A stretch of DNA of 64,000 nucleotides from Streptosporangium violaceochromogenes (GCF_014654615.1 NZ_BNBB01000030.1:1-64000), one strand, 5' to 3'. Counted from the stretch's first letter, positions 26,696 to 35,639 are shown. Numbers and translations are program-made. Notes: a model not told the origin generated them from the letters alone.

Positions 26696-26869
26696 ATGAG
26701 AAGACTTGTGATCGTGCCACCATCCGTCGCACGACTCAAGATCAGGGATATCCATTCCGCGACACGCCGCAGGACCATCGGGGACGCCAAGGTCGTCGAC
26801 CTTCACGCCTACACCGGCCGGAACGTTCTAAGGTTCCCGCGCACGAGCGGCCCCACCCCCGCGGCCTGA
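26696..26869 (+). CDS. small basic protein of 57 aa, unrecognised
   Basis: ATG 26696 with GGGGGG six bases upstream, preceded by AT-rich promoter-like DNA, and a terminator hairpin beginning seven bases after the TGA. The product starts MRRLVIVPPSVARLKIRD, is rich in Arg, and has no membrane helix or known motif. Synonymous positions are less GC-biased in the first half than in neighbouring genes. Ribosome site plus terminator make a real transcript likely; function unknown. Confidence 0.5.
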   Translation: MRRLVIVPPSVARLKIRDIHSATRRRTIGDAKVVDLHAYTGRNVLRFPRTSGPTPAA

Positions 26870-26875
26870 TCCAGA

Positions 26876-26908
26876 GGGGAAAGACCCGCTGCGCGCGGGC
26901 CCTTCCCC
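26876..26908 (+). terminator. hairpin terminator after the 57-aa gene
   Basis: GGGGAA...CCCGC pairs with GCGGG...TTCCCC, two internal mismatches, immediately after the stop codon. Confidence 0.55.
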
Positions 26909-27052
26909 GTTTCGAGGCGTCCTCCAGAGCCCGGTCCGCCGCTGTGGAGGCATCCAGAGGCCGGTGACCCGCCGGCCCGCGACCTCCAACCACGGAGACA
27001 GCCCGGCAGAGACGGCTCAGGGAGGCCCCGATCGCCCGGACCGGGCCGTCCG

Positions 27053-27976
27053 TCAGGCGCCGCCCGCGCGAAGGGCGGCGGCCAGCCACGCGAAGGCGGG
27101 GACGGCCGACGGGAACGGGGGGCGGCCGTTGATGACCCCGAGCAGCTGCCAGTAACGCTCCACCCTGGTGTCGGTGAACGTCTCGATCTGCTCGGCCAGT
27201 CGCCGGCGTTCGGCGTCCGGGGTGTCCGGAGCGACGATACGGTCCAGGAAGGCCCTGCCCTCGGCCGAGCCGGGGGCCGCCCCCTCCGCCAGGGCCCGCC
27301 CGGCGTGCTCCAGGACCGCGGTGTGGTCCAGGGCCGTCCCGGGCTCGGACGGGGCCTGCGCGCCGGTGACCACCATCTGCCGTACCCGCCGCTGGAAGTC
27401 CTCGTCGGCGACGAGCTCGGCCAGCTCCACCCACGCGTCCACCTGCTCGGGTTCCGGATTTTCCGGCAGCTCGGCGTTCACCTGCCGCATGCCGGCCGCG
27501 ATGCCCGCGGCGGGCTCGCCGGGCTCGACCCCGGCGTAGACGCGGTCGACGAAGTCGTCGATGATCCGCTGCCGCTCCCGGGCGGACAGCCTGGCCAGTC
27601 TGTGCATCAGCAGTGCCTCCTCGATCGTGCTGCCACGCCGGGCGACCGTGCTGAGCACGGCGCGGCGCAGCCGCAGGGTACGGATCTCCGCGTCCAGCGC
27701 CGAGACGTGCGCCTCGGCGACCTGGGCGACGGTCGTGTTCCGGCACAGGATCTCCCGGACGGCGTCGAGACCGAGTCCGAGCTCGCGCAGGGTCCGGACG
27801 AGGTCGAGACGGGCCACCGCCTCCGCGTCGTAGAGGCGGTAGCCGCCGCCCGACCGATCGGCCGGTGGGACCAGGCCGCTGTCGGACCAGAAGCGGACCG
27901 TCCGCACGGGCACGCCGGTACGGCGGGCGAGCTGCCCGATGGTGAAGAACTCCGTGCCTTCGTTCACGACGACCAC
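27053..27976 (-). CDS. MerR family transcriptional regulator with long effector domain, 307 aa
   Basis: N-terminal MerR winged helix: FTIGQLARRTGVPVRTVRFW, then GYRLYDAEAVARLDLVRTL, and a coiled segment (SALDAEIRTLRLRRAVL). The C-terminal 190 residues form an unassigned ligand-binding-type domain similar to those of TipA-like or antibiotic-responsive regulators in outline only. GTG 27976 has GGAAGG about seven bases upstream. Divergent from the Ada-AlkA fusion gene across 158 bp, so it may control that gene as well as itself. Confidence 0.87.
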   Translation of the reverse strand: MVVVNEGTEFFTIGQLARRTGVPVRTVRFWSDSGLVPPADRSGGGYRLYDAEAVARLDLVRTLRELGLGLDAVREILCRNTTVAQVAEAHVSALDAEIRTLRLRRAVLSTVARRGSTIEEALLMHRLARLSARERQRIIDDFVDRVYAGVEPGEPAAGIAAGMRQVNAELPENPEPEQVDAWVELAELVADEDFQRRVRQMVVTGAQAPSEPGTALDHTAVLEHAGRALAEGAAPGSAEGRAFLDRIVAPDTPDAERRRLAEQIETFTDTRVERYWQLLGVINGRPPFPSAVPAFAWLAAALRAGGA

Positions 27977-28134
27977 TGTGCACCTTCCAGTGACGAGAGA
28001 CTCAAGCCGCCTGCGGGAGATTCGAGCCTCGCGCCCGGGAACCGTCCGGCGGGCACCCCCCGGCCCGGGGCGAGAACCACCGATGCCCGGGATGATGTCG
28101 GATTTCCGCTAGCACGAGGGGAGGGCCAGCGGGG

Positions 28135-29619
28135 ATGCTGGCCGGTATGCACAACGACGTGGAGCGATGCGTCCGGGCGGTGCGCTCCAAGGACGCCCGG
28201 TTCGACGGCTGGTTCTTCTGCGCGGTGGTCACCACCGGGATCTACTGCAGGCCGAGCTGCCCGGTGGTGCCCCCCAAGGCGGAGAACATGCGCTTCTACC
28301 CCAGCGCCGCCGCGGCGCAGGCGGCCGGGTTCCGGGCGTGCAAACGCTGCCGGCCCGACGCGGTGCCGGGCTCCCCCGCGTGGAACCAACGCGCCGACGT
28401 CGTGGCCCGGGCGATGCGCATGATCGCCGACGGGGTGGTGGACCGCGAGGGGGTGACCGGCCTGGCCGCGCGGCTCGGCTACAGCACCCGGCAGCTCGAA
28501 CGGCAGTTGCGCGCCGAACTCGGAGCCGGGCCGCTCGCGCTGGCACGGGCGCAGCGGGCCCAGACCGCCCGGCTGCTGATCGAGACCACCGCCCTGCCCA
28601 TGGGCGATGTCGCCTTCGCCGCCGGCTTCGGCGGTATCCGCGCGTTCAACGACACCGTGCGGCAGGTCTTCGCCCTGACGCCGACCCAGTTGCGGGACCG
28701 CGTCGCCCCAGGGCGCCCCGCCGCCGTCTCCGGGACACTGTCGCTGCGGCTGCCCTTCCGGGCCCCGCTGTGCCCCGGCAACCTGTTCGGGCATCTCGCC
28801 GCGACCGCCGTGCCCGGCGTGGAGGAGTGGCGCGAGGGTGCCTACCGCCGCACCCTGCGCCTGCCGCACGGCCACGGGATCGTCACCTTGCGGCCGTTGC
28901 CCGACCATGTGGCCTGCCGGCTGGCCCTCACCGACCTGCGTGACCTGTCCACCGCGATCAGCCGGTGCCGGCGCCTGCTCGACCTCGACGCCGACCCCGT
29001 CGCGGTCGACGACCTGCTCGGCGGCGACCCGGTGCTCGCACCCCTGGTGGACAAGGCCCCCGGCCGCCGGGTGCCCCGCACGGTCGACGCCTCCGAGTTC
29101 GCGGTGCGCGCGGTGCTGGGACAGCAGGTGTCCACGGCGGCGGCCCGGACCCACGCCGCCCGGCTGGTCGGCGCCCACGGCGAACCGGTCGACGACACCG
29201 CCGGGGGGCTTACCCATCTCTTTCCCAGCCCGGCGGCGCTGGCCTCGATGGACCCGGCCACGCTCGCCCTGCCCCGGGCCCGGCGTACCACGCTGACCAC
29301 GCTGATCGCCGCCCTGGCCTCCGGCGAGATCGACCTCGGCGCCGGGGGCGACTGGGACCTGGCCCGCGCGCGGCTTTCGGCGCTGCCGGGGCTGGGCCCC
29401 TGGACGGTCGAGATCATCGCGATGCGCGGTCTCGGCGACCCCGACGCCTTCGTCCCCACCGACCTCGGAGTACGGGGCGCCGCGCGTGAGCTCGGCCTTC
29501 CCACCACACCCGCCGCGCTCACCCACCGTGCCGGCGCCTGGCGGCCCTGGCGCGCCTACGCCGTCCAGTATCTCTGGGCCACGGGCGATCACCCCGTCAA
29601 CCGGCTTCCGGCGGCCTGA
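28135..29619 (+). CDS. Ada-like methylphosphotriester sensor / AraC HTH / AlkA DNA glycosylase fusion, 494 aa
   Basis: Three activities in one chain for alkylation damage. Residues 1-80: Ada N-domain with the four zinc-binding cysteines at 38, 42, 69 and 72, Cys38 being the methyl acceptor. Residues about 85-190: AraC-type helix-turn-helix pair (GVTGLAARLGYSTRQLERQL; MGDVAFAAGFGGIRAFNDTV). Residues about 200-490: AlkA N-domain and HhH-GPD glycosylase with ALPGLGPWTVEIIAMRGLG and the catalytic Asp in FVPTDLGVRG. Start ATG 28135 follows GGAGGG by nine bases; ATG 28147 is possible. Ogt follows 38 bp downstream, completing an adaptive-response operon. Confidence 0.93.
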   Translation: MLAGMHNDVERCVRAVRSKDARFDGWFFCAVVTTGIYCRPSCPVVPPKAENMRFYPSAAAAQAAGFRACKRCRPDAVPGSPAWNQRADVVARAMRMIADGVVDREGVTGLAARLGYSTRQLERQLRAELGAGPLALARAQRAQTARLLIETTALPMGDVAFAAGFGGIRAFNDTVRQVFALTPTQLRDRVAPGRPAAVSGTLSLRLPFRAPLCPGNLFGHLAATAVPGVEEWREGAYRRTLRLPHGHGIVTLRPLPDHVACRLALTDLRDLSTAISRCRRLLDLDADPVAVDDLLGGDPVLAPLVDKAPGRRVPRTVDASEFAVRAVLGQQVSTAAARTHAARLVGAHGEPVDDTAGGLTHLFPSPAALASMDPATLALPRARRTTLTTLIAALASGEIDLGAGGDWDLARARLSALPGLGPWTVEIIAMRGLGDPDAFVPTDLGVRGAARELGLPTTPAALTHRAGAWRPWRAYAVQYLWATGDHPVNRLPAA

Positions 29620-29657
29620 CCTCCCGGTACCGGCCTGCCCCTTGCAAAGGATCCTTA

Positions 29658-30164
29658 ATGACCTCAACCGGACATAGGACGCACACTGTGACGGACAGCC
29701 CCGTCGGCCCGCTCACCCTCGTGGCCGTCGACGGAACCCTCTGCGGCCTCTACATGCGCGAGCAGCGGCACCGGCCCCCGGACGAAACCTTCGGCGAACC
29801 CGACGCCGGCCCCTTCACCGAGGCCAAAGATCAGCTGCGCGCCTACTTCGACGGGCGGCTGACCGACTTCGACCTGCCGCTGCTCCTTACGGGCACCCCG
29901 TTCCAGCGACGGGTCTGGGAAGCCCTGCGGGACATCCCCTACGGCGAGACGACCACCTACGGCCGGCTCGCCGAACGGATCGGGCAGCCCACCGCGGCCA
30001 GGGCCGTGGGGCTGGCCAACGGCAGGAACCCGATCGGCGTCATCGTCCCCTGCCACCGCGTGGTGGGCTCCACCGGTCACCTCACCGGCTACGGCGGCGG
30101 CCTGGCCACGAAGCGGCGCCTGCTCGCCTTCGAGCGGGGTGAGGACGCGGGCGCCCTCTTCTGA
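29658..30164 (+). CDS. ogt: methylated-DNA-[protein]-cysteine S-methyltransferase, 168 aa
   Basis: Removes O6-alkyl groups from guanine by transfer to its own cysteine in IVPCHRVVG, the suicide-acceptor motif. The helix-turn-helix segment TPFQRRVWEALRDIPYGETTTYG and the C-terminal GYGGGLATKRRLL are intact. ATG 29658 follows AAAGGA. Same operon as the Ada-AraC-AlkA fusion. Confidence 0.95.
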   Translation: MTSTGHRTHTVTDSPVGPLTLVAVDGTLCGLYMREQRHRPPDETFGEPDAGPFTEAKDQLRAYFDGRLTDFDLPLLLTGTPFQRRVWEALRDIPYGETTTYGRLAERIGQPTAARAVGLANGRNPIGVIVPCHRVVGSTGHLTGYGGGLATKRRLLAFERGEDAGALF

Positions 30165-30361
30165 GCCTCCCCACGAGGACCGGACCGGCGTCCGAGGACG
30201 TCCGCGGCCCCGGGCGCGCCTGAGCGCTCGCCACCGCGCCGTCCTTCCCCTCGGCCCCTCGTCTTCCGTGGTCGAGGTCCGTCTCCCCGTGCCTCCTCCG
30301 CCCACACCCGGCATCACATCGTCACGCGTCCGCGGTCCGCGTCTCCACGAAGGTCCGAACC

Positions 30362-30392
30362 GCGAGGGGAGCCGGAGATCCGGCCCCCTCGC
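30362..30392 (-). terminator. hairpin terminator downstream of nrdJ
   Basis: GCGAGGGG / CCCCTCGC and GCCGG / CCGGC stacked with one bulged A and a four-base loop, 18 bp past the nrdJ stop, between convergent genes. Confidence 0.65.
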
Positions 30393-30409
30393 CGCGTCCC
30401 GGCTCGGCG

Positions 30410-33241
30410 TCAGCTGCAGCCGCTGGTGGAGCCGCAGCCCTCGCAGACATAGCAACTGCCGGCGGGACGCATCTTGGTGCCGCAGGTCATGCAGAGCGGC
30501 GCGTCGGCGGTGCGGCCCTGGTGGGACTCCAGTGAGCCGGCGCGCTCCGGGGTGGGCGCGGGCGCCCCCTCCGGACGGGGCCGGGGGTGCGGCTCCTCGA
30601 TGGGCGCCGAGGTGGCCAGCTCGGCGATGACCTCGTCGGCGGGGATCGGGGCCGGGTCCTCCCCGCGCTGCTGGGCGGCGCGCTCGGAGGCGGAGAAGAT
30701 GCCAAGGGCCGCGCGCTCGTCGTAGGGCAGGTGGTCCAGGGCCAGGCGCCGGAAGATGTAGTCCATCACCGAGGCGGCCATACGGATGTCCGGATCGTCG
30801 GTCATGCCCGCCGGGTCGAAGCGCATGTTGACGAACTTGCCCACGTAGGTCTCCAGCGGCACGCCGTACTGCAGGCCGATGGAGATGGCCACCGAGAAGG
30901 CGTCCATGACACCGGCGAGGGTGGAGCCCTGCTTGGACATCTTCAGGAAGACCTCACCCAGACCGTCGTCGGGGTAGGACGAAGCGGTCATGTAGCCCTT
31001 GGCGCCGCCGACGGTGAACCGGGTGGTGGTGCTGGGGCGCTGGTTGGGCATCCGGCGGCGGGTCGGGCGGCTGACCTCGACGACCTGGATCTCCTGCTCG
31101 GCGGCTCCGGTCTTCTCCTCGGAGGTGGCACCCGAGGCCGAGAGGGGCTGACCGACCTTGCAGTTGTCACGGTAGACGGCCAGGGCCTTCAGGCCGAGCC
31201 GCCAGCCCTCCATGTAGACCTGCTCGATGTCCTCGACCGTCGCGGACTCGGGCAGGTTGACCGTCTTGGAGATGGCCCCGGACAGGAACGGCTGCGCGGC
31301 GGCCATCATCCGGACGTGCCCCATGGGGGCGATGGCCCGCTCACCCATGGCGCAGTCGAACACCTCGTAGTGTTCGGGCCTGAGCCCGGGGGCTCCGACC
31401 GCATGGCCGTGGGCGGCGATGTATTCGACGATCGCCTCGACCTGCTCCTCCTGGTAGCCGAGCTGCCGCAGCGCGCGCGGGATCGTCTGGTTGACGATCT
31501 GCATGGAGCCGCCGCCGACGAGCTTTTTGAACTTGACCAGGGCGAGGTCGGGCTCGATGCCCGTGGTGTCGCAGTCCATCATCAGGCCGATGGTCCCGGT
31601 GGGCGCCAGCAGCGAGGCCTGGGCGTTGCGGTAGCCGTTCTTCTCACCGAGCTTGAGGCACTCGGTCCACTGGCTGAGGGCCTCGGCGTGGACCGCCCGG
31701 TCGATGTCTCCCAGCGTGCGCAGGTCGTGATTGGCCGCGGCGTGCTTGTGCATGACGCGTTTGTGGGCGTCGGCGTTGCGGGCGTAACCCTCGTACGGCC
31801 CGACAACGGCGGCCAGCTCGGCGCTGCGGCGGTAGGAGACGCCGGTCATCAGCGAGGTGACGGCACCGGCGATGGCGCGCCCGCCCTCGGAGTCGTAGGC
31901 GTGACCGGTGGCCATGAGCAGCGCGCCGAGGTTGGCGTAGCCGATGCCGAGCTGGCGGTAGGCCCGGGTGGTCTGGTCGATCTTCTCGGTCGGGAAGTCG
32001 GCGAAGGTGATGGAGACGTCCATCGCGGTGATGATCAGCTCGGTGATCTTCACGAAGCTCGCGATGTCGAAGGAGTTGTCGTCCTTCAGGAACTTCAGCA
32101 GGTTGATGCTGGCCAGGTTGCAGGAGGAGTTGTCCAGGTGGAGGTATTCGGAGCACGGGTTGCTGGCGGTGATGCGGCCGGTCTCCGGGCTGGTGTGCCA
32201 GTCGTTGATCGTGTCGTCGTACTGGATGCCGGGGTCGGCGCACTCCCAGGCCGCCGTGGCCATCTTGCGGAACAGAGCGCGGGCGTCGACCGTCTCGATG
32301 ACCTCGCCGGTGAGGCGGGCGCGCAGGCCGAACTCGGTGCCGCGTTCCACCGCGCGCATGAAGTCGTCGGAGACACGCACGGAGTTGTTGGCGTTTTGGT
32401 ACTGGACCGAGACGATGTCCTTGCCGCCCAGGTCCATGTCGAAGCCGGCGTCGCGCAGCGCGCGGATCTTGTCCTCCTCGCGCGCCTTGGTCTCGATGAA
32501 CTCCTCGATGTCGGGGTGATCGACGTCCAGGACGACCATCTTGGCCGCGCGGCGGGTGGCCCCGCCGGACTTGATGGTGCCCGCGGAGGCGTCCGCGCCG
32601 CGCATGAAGGAGACCGGGCCGCTGGCCGTGCCCCCGCTGGAGAGCAGTTCCTTCGACGAGCGGATCCGGGAGAGGTTGACGCCGGAGCCCGAACCGCCCT
32701 TGAAGATCACACCCTCTTCCTTGTACCAGTCGAGGATGGACTCCATCTGGTCGTCGACCGCGAGGATGAAGCAGGCGCTGACCTGCTGCGGCGAGGCGGT
32801 GCCGACGTTGAACCAGACCGGCGAGTTGAAGCTGAAGACCTGGTTGACCAGGGCGTGCTTGAGCTCGTGGTCGAAGATCTCGGCGTCTTCCTCGGTGGCG
32901 AAGTATCCCTCCTCGACCGCGGTCTTGGTGTAGACGCCCACCACGCGGTCGACGAGCTGCTTGAGGCTCCACTCGCGCTGCGGGGTGCCGACCGCGCCGC
33001 GGAAGTACTTGGTGGTCACGATGTTGGCGGCGTTGACCGACCAGAACGCGGGGAACTCCACACCCCGCTGCTCGAAGTTGATCGAGCCGTCCCGCCAGTT
33101 GGTCATGACGACGTCACGGCGCTCCCAGGGCACCTCGTCGTAGGGATGCACGCCGGGGGTGGTGAAGATGCGCTTCATCCTCAACCCCTTGCGTGGCCGC
33201 CTGCCCCCGCGCGCGGCCGCGCCACTGACCGTCTCCGTCAT
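30410..33241 (-). CDS. nrdJ: vitamin B12-dependent (class II) ribonucleoside-diphosphate reductase, 943 aa
   Basis: Reduces ribonucleotides to deoxyribonucleotides using adenosylcobalamin. Motifs in order: FNSPVWFNVG, SACFILAVDD (first redox Cys), NPCSEYLHLDNSSCNLAS (radical Cys, Glu base and second redox Cys), and LAPTGTIGLMMDCDTTGIEP. The last 30 residues hold a zinc-ribbon CxxC pair and a terminal SGCS, typical of the long actinobacterial/Thermotoga-type NrdJ. ATG 33241 follows GGGGGA by five bases. Downstream of nrdR on one transcript; NrdR boxes lie ahead of both. Confidence 0.96.
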   Translation of the reverse strand: MTETVSGAAARGGRRPRKGLRMKRIFTTPGVHPYDEVPWERRDVVMTNWRDGSINFEQRGVEFPAFWSVNAANIVTTKYFRGAVGTPQREWSLKQLVDRVVGVYTKTAVEEGYFATEEDAEIFDHELKHALVNQVFSFNSPVWFNVGTASPQQVSACFILAVDDQMESILDWYKEEGVIFKGGSGSGVNLSRIRSSKELLSSGGTASGPVSFMRGADASAGTIKSGGATRRAAKMVVLDVDHPDIEEFIETKAREEDKIRALRDAGFDMDLGGKDIVSVQYQNANNSVRVSDDFMRAVERGTEFGLRARLTGEVIETVDARALFRKMATAAWECADPGIQYDDTINDWHTSPETGRITASNPCSEYLHLDNSSCNLASINLLKFLKDDNSFDIASFVKITELIITAMDVSITFADFPTEKIDQTTRAYRQLGIGYANLGALLMATGHAYDSEGGRAIAGAVTSLMTGVSYRRSAELAAVVGPYEGYARNADAHKRVMHKHAAANHDLRTLGDIDRAVHAEALSQWTECLKLGEKNGYRNAQASLLAPTGTIGLMMDCDTTGIEPDLALVKFKKLVGGGSMQIVNQTIPRALRQLGYQEEQVEAIVEYIAAHGHAVGAPGLRPEHYEVFDCAMGERAIAPMGHVRMMAAAQPFLSGAISKTVNLPESATVEDIEQVYMEGWRLGLKALAVYRDNCKVGQPLSASGATSEEKTGAAEQEIQVVEVSRPTRRRMPNQRPSTTTRFTVGGAKGYMTASSYPDDGLGEVFLKMSKQGSTLAGVMDAFSVAISIGLQYGVPLETYVGKFVNMRFDPAGMTDDPDIRMAASVMDYIFRRLALDHLPYDERAALGIFSASERAAQQRGEDPAPIPADEVIAELATSAPIEEPHPRPRPEGAPAPTPERAGSLESHQGRTADAPLCMTCGTKMRPAGSCYVCEGCGSTSGCS

Positions 33242-33329
33242 GACTTCCCCCTTCTGTGGGGCTCCGCGGAGCCCCCCTGAGTCGGACCACTTCACCACGC
33301 CGCATCTCCCCCGGCGCCCGGGGCCTGGC

Positions 33330-33791
33330 TCAGTCGCGCCGGGCGGATCGTTCCGCGCGCAACCGCTCGATCTCGGCCTCGAAGTCGGCCAGGGTCTCAA
33401 AGCTCTGATAGACGGAGGCGAACCGGAGATAGGCCACCTCGTCCAGCTCCCGAAGCGGCCCCAAGATCGCCAGCCCGACCTCGTGCGCCGCGATCTCCGC
33501 GGCCCCGGTCGCCCGGATGGTCTCCTCGACGCGCTGTCCGAGCTGAGCCAGTGAGTCTTCGCTGACGGGCCGTCCCTGGCACGCTCGCCGGACGCCGGCG
33601 ATCACCTTTTCCCTGAAGAACGGCTCGGTCACCCCGCTGCGCTTACTCACCATGAGAAGAACCGTCTCCTGTGTGGTGAACCTGCGCCCGCAGTCGGGAC
33701 ATGTGCGCCTGCGGCGGATGGCACTGCCGTCCTCGGTGGACCGGCTGTCGATGACCCGCGTGTCGGGATGACGACAGAACGGACAGTGCAC
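33330..33791 (-). CDS. nrdR: transcriptional repressor NrdR, 153 aa
   Basis: Nucleotide-sensing repressor of ribonucleotide reductase genes. N-terminal zinc ribbon HCPFCRHPDTRVIDSR ... TCPDCGRRFTTQE, followed by an ATP-cone. GTG 33791 has GGAGG eight bases upstream and gives the usual (M)HCPFC start; a GTG six codons earlier is poorly spaced. 88 bp upstream of nrdJ in the same direction. Confidence 0.95.
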   Translation of the reverse strand: MHCPFCRHPDTRVIDSRSTEDGSAIRRRRTCPDCGRRFTTQETVLLMVSKRSGVTEPFFREKVIAGVRRACQGRPVSEDSLAQLGQRVEETIRATGAAEIAAHEVGLAILGPLRELDEVAYLRFASVYQSFETLADFEAEIERLRAERSARRD

Positions 33792-34112
33792 GCGCGTCGC
33801 CTCCTCCACTCGCCTAGAGGCTCACCTTTCTCGCGCTTGTCCCGTTCTCTTCACGGCCTCTATGCGAAGACGCTCACGCACGCATTCCCGAATGGTCGAG
33901 ATGCGGTAATAGGAACACAATCTATGGTGGAGAAGAATGATGAAGCCACTAGATGTTGTGGTCCAACCGTAGAAGTGTCGGCTCATGAACGCAAGTCAGG
34001 CGCCTGGGGGGACGAGAAGTCCCTGATCAGGGGGCCGCCTCGGCGGCGGCCGGGCGTGTCGCCCCGGTGCCCGGTCTCTCGGGGCGCCGGGTCACCCTTT
34101 CGCGGTGCGAGG
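33792..34112. other. promoter region of nrdR-nrdJ
   Basis: Holds the NrdR boxes at 33915-33961. The part beyond about 33980 is the out-of-frame continuation of the LysM-like gene (see 34113-34556). Confidence 0.5.
33915..33961 (-). promoter_or_regulatory. tandem NrdR boxes
   Basis: ACACAATCTATGGTGG (33915-33930) and CCACTAGATGTTGTGG (33946-33961) match the NrdR-box consensus acaCwAtATaTwGtgt at about 13 and 12 of 16 positions. They start 31 bp apart (three helical turns), the spacing usual for paired NrdR boxes. On the minus strand TAGATT inside box 1 is a possible -10, so the repressor would cover the promoter. Confidence 0.8.
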
Positions 34113-34556
34113 TCACCGGGCGGGTGGAGCCGGAGGCCCGGACGGATCACGGAGCCGGGAAGGTCGTCGAGGCCCGTGATCGGCCGGACCACCGGCGCGC
34201 GGATCACCCTCCGCGGCCACCGCCTTCACGGTCTCCCGCGGCGCGCCCCCCTCACGCGCCATGACCCACACCAGCCCCTCACCGCCCCTGCACTCGCCCG
34301 CCGAGGCCGCGTCGATGCGGGCGCCGGCCCAGAGGGCGACCAGGGTGAGAAGCGTGAGCCCGGCCACCACCACGACCCTCCCCCGGCGGGTGAGCCGTAC
34401 CGGCGGGGTGCGCCTTCGAACGCTCCGGGTCTTCCCCGCGCCCCGGGACTTTCCCACCCCCTGATCCCCTCCCTCACCCCGGGCCTTCCCCGCGTTCCAG
34501 GACCCCCGGCCCCCGCGAGGACGCCTTCGCCCCGGCGCCGGCGCGATCGGCTTCAT
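34113..34556 (-). pseudogene. lexA-divergent membrane protein with a broken LysM-type domain
   Basis: 147 codons from ATG 34556 (GGGGGG four bases upstream). A basic N-terminus, PVRLTRRGRVVVVAGLTLL and one membrane helix match the LysM proteins commonly divergent from lexA in actinobacteria, thought to act in SOS cell-division arrest. The next segment (VKAVAAEGDPRA) looks like the first half of LysM, but the expected second half, VVRPITGLDDLPGSVIRPG, is encoded in another frame. Removing one G near 34195 would join them, the fused frame running to 33983. Either a pseudogene or a sequencing error; the GDTLW core is also poorly kept. Confidence 0.55.
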
Positions 34557-34681
34557 GATGCCCCCCATCTCCTCGACCCGGCCGAACACACGTCGAGGAA
34601 AGGTCGATGAATCGAACACGATGTCGATCGAACTCCCGTACGATGTTGTACACCACGGCGGCGCCGATTTCGAGGAAGACT

Positions 34682-34695
34682 CGAACAATTGTTTG
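34682..34695. promoter_or_regulatory. LexA (SOS) box
   Basis: CGAACAATTGTTTG fits the Gram-positive/actinobacterial SOS consensus CGAAC-N4-GTTCG with one deviation. It lies 73 bp before lexA and about 125 bp before the divergent LysM-type gene, so it could control both. Confidence 0.8.
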
Positions 34696-34767
34696 AGTAT
34701 GATCTTCGGTGGAGGTACGGTCGCACTGTGCGACGGAATCAATACGGAACGGGAGTGGGGAGATCGC

Positions 34768-35478
34768 ATGAGCGAGCACGATGAGAACACCTCGGTCGTC
34801 GGCGACCTGGCGGTGCGCAGGCGTGACTCCCTTGGCCTCACCCCCAGGCAGCGCAAGATCCTGGAGGTGATCCGCGACTCGGTGCAGCGGCGCGGCTACC
34901 CGCCGTCGATGCGCGAGATCGGCGAGGCGGTACAGCTCACAAGCACCTCCAGCGTGTCGCATCAGCTCACCGCCCTGCAACGCAAGGGCTATCTACGACG
35001 TGACCCCCACCGCCCCCGCGCGCTTGAGGTGCGCCTGCCCGGCGAGCCCGTGCTGTGGGTCGATCCCGGTTCGGGTGACGAGGAGACGCCCGTCAGCCGC
35101 CCGACCGCGGCCTACGTCCCGCTCGTGGGGCGGATCGCCGCCGGTGGACCGATCCTCGCCGAAGAGAGCGTCGAAGACGTCTTCGCCCTGCCCAAACAGC
35201 TCGTCGGCGAAGGAACGCTCTTCCTGCTCCAGGTGACCGGCGACTCGATGATCGACGCCGCGATCGCCAACGGCGACTGGGTGGTGGTACGGCAGCAGCC
35301 GGTCGCCGACAGCGGCGACGTGGTCGCCGCGATGATCGACGGCGAGGCCACGGTCAAGACCTTCAAGCGTAAGGACGGTCACGTCTGGCTGGTGCCGCAC
35401 AACCCCAACTACGACCCGATCCCCGGCGACGAGGCCACCGTCCTGGGCAAGGTCGTGGCGGTGCTGCGCAAACTCTGA
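34768..35478 (+). CDS. lexA: SOS repressor LexA, 236 aa
   Basis: Represses DNA-damage genes and self-cleaves when RecA filaments form. Winged helix at about 24-88 (LTPRQRKILEVIRDSV, STSSVSHQLTALQRKGYL). Cleavage site Ala125-Gly126 in GRIAAGGPI; catalytic Ser160 in GDSM and Lys197 in ATVKTF. ATG 34768 has GGGGAG five bases upstream; the frame is open 71 codons upstream through the promoter and SOS box, so the longer start is rejected. Confidence 0.96.
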   Translation: MSEHDENTSVVGDLAVRRRDSLGLTPRQRKILEVIRDSVQRRGYPPSMREIGEAVQLTSTSSVSHQLTALQRKGYLRRDPHRPRALEVRLPGEPVLWVDPGSGDEETPVSRPTAAYVPLVGRIAAGGPILAEESVEDVFALPKQLVGEGTLFLLQVTGDSMIDAAIANGDWVVVRQQPVADSGDVVAAMIDGEATVKTFKRKDGHVWLVPHNPNYDPIPGDEATVLGKVVAVLRKL

Positions 35479-35603
35479 CGGGGCCGCGCGCCCCGGCGGA
35501 AAGCGGGAAAACAAGAACTTGAGCGGTGGGCGGGGGCCCACACGGGGCTTTCGCCTGCCACCGTGTTCGGCGACGGCCCGGTGCGGAGCCGTATGGTGGT
35601 GAC

Positions 35604-35639
35604 CCCGCGCCGCCCGGAGCGCGAGCCGGGCGGCGCGGG
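35604..35639. terminator. bidirectional terminator between lexA and leuS
   Basis: 14-bp perfect stem CCCGCGCCGCCCGG / CCGGGCGGCGCGGG with an eight-base loop, between two convergent genes. Confidence 0.7.

Noticed and set aside
33242..34112. Cobalamin riboswitch ahead of nrdJ or nrdR
   Set aside because: No B12-box-like conserved block was seen; NrdR boxes explain the regulation.
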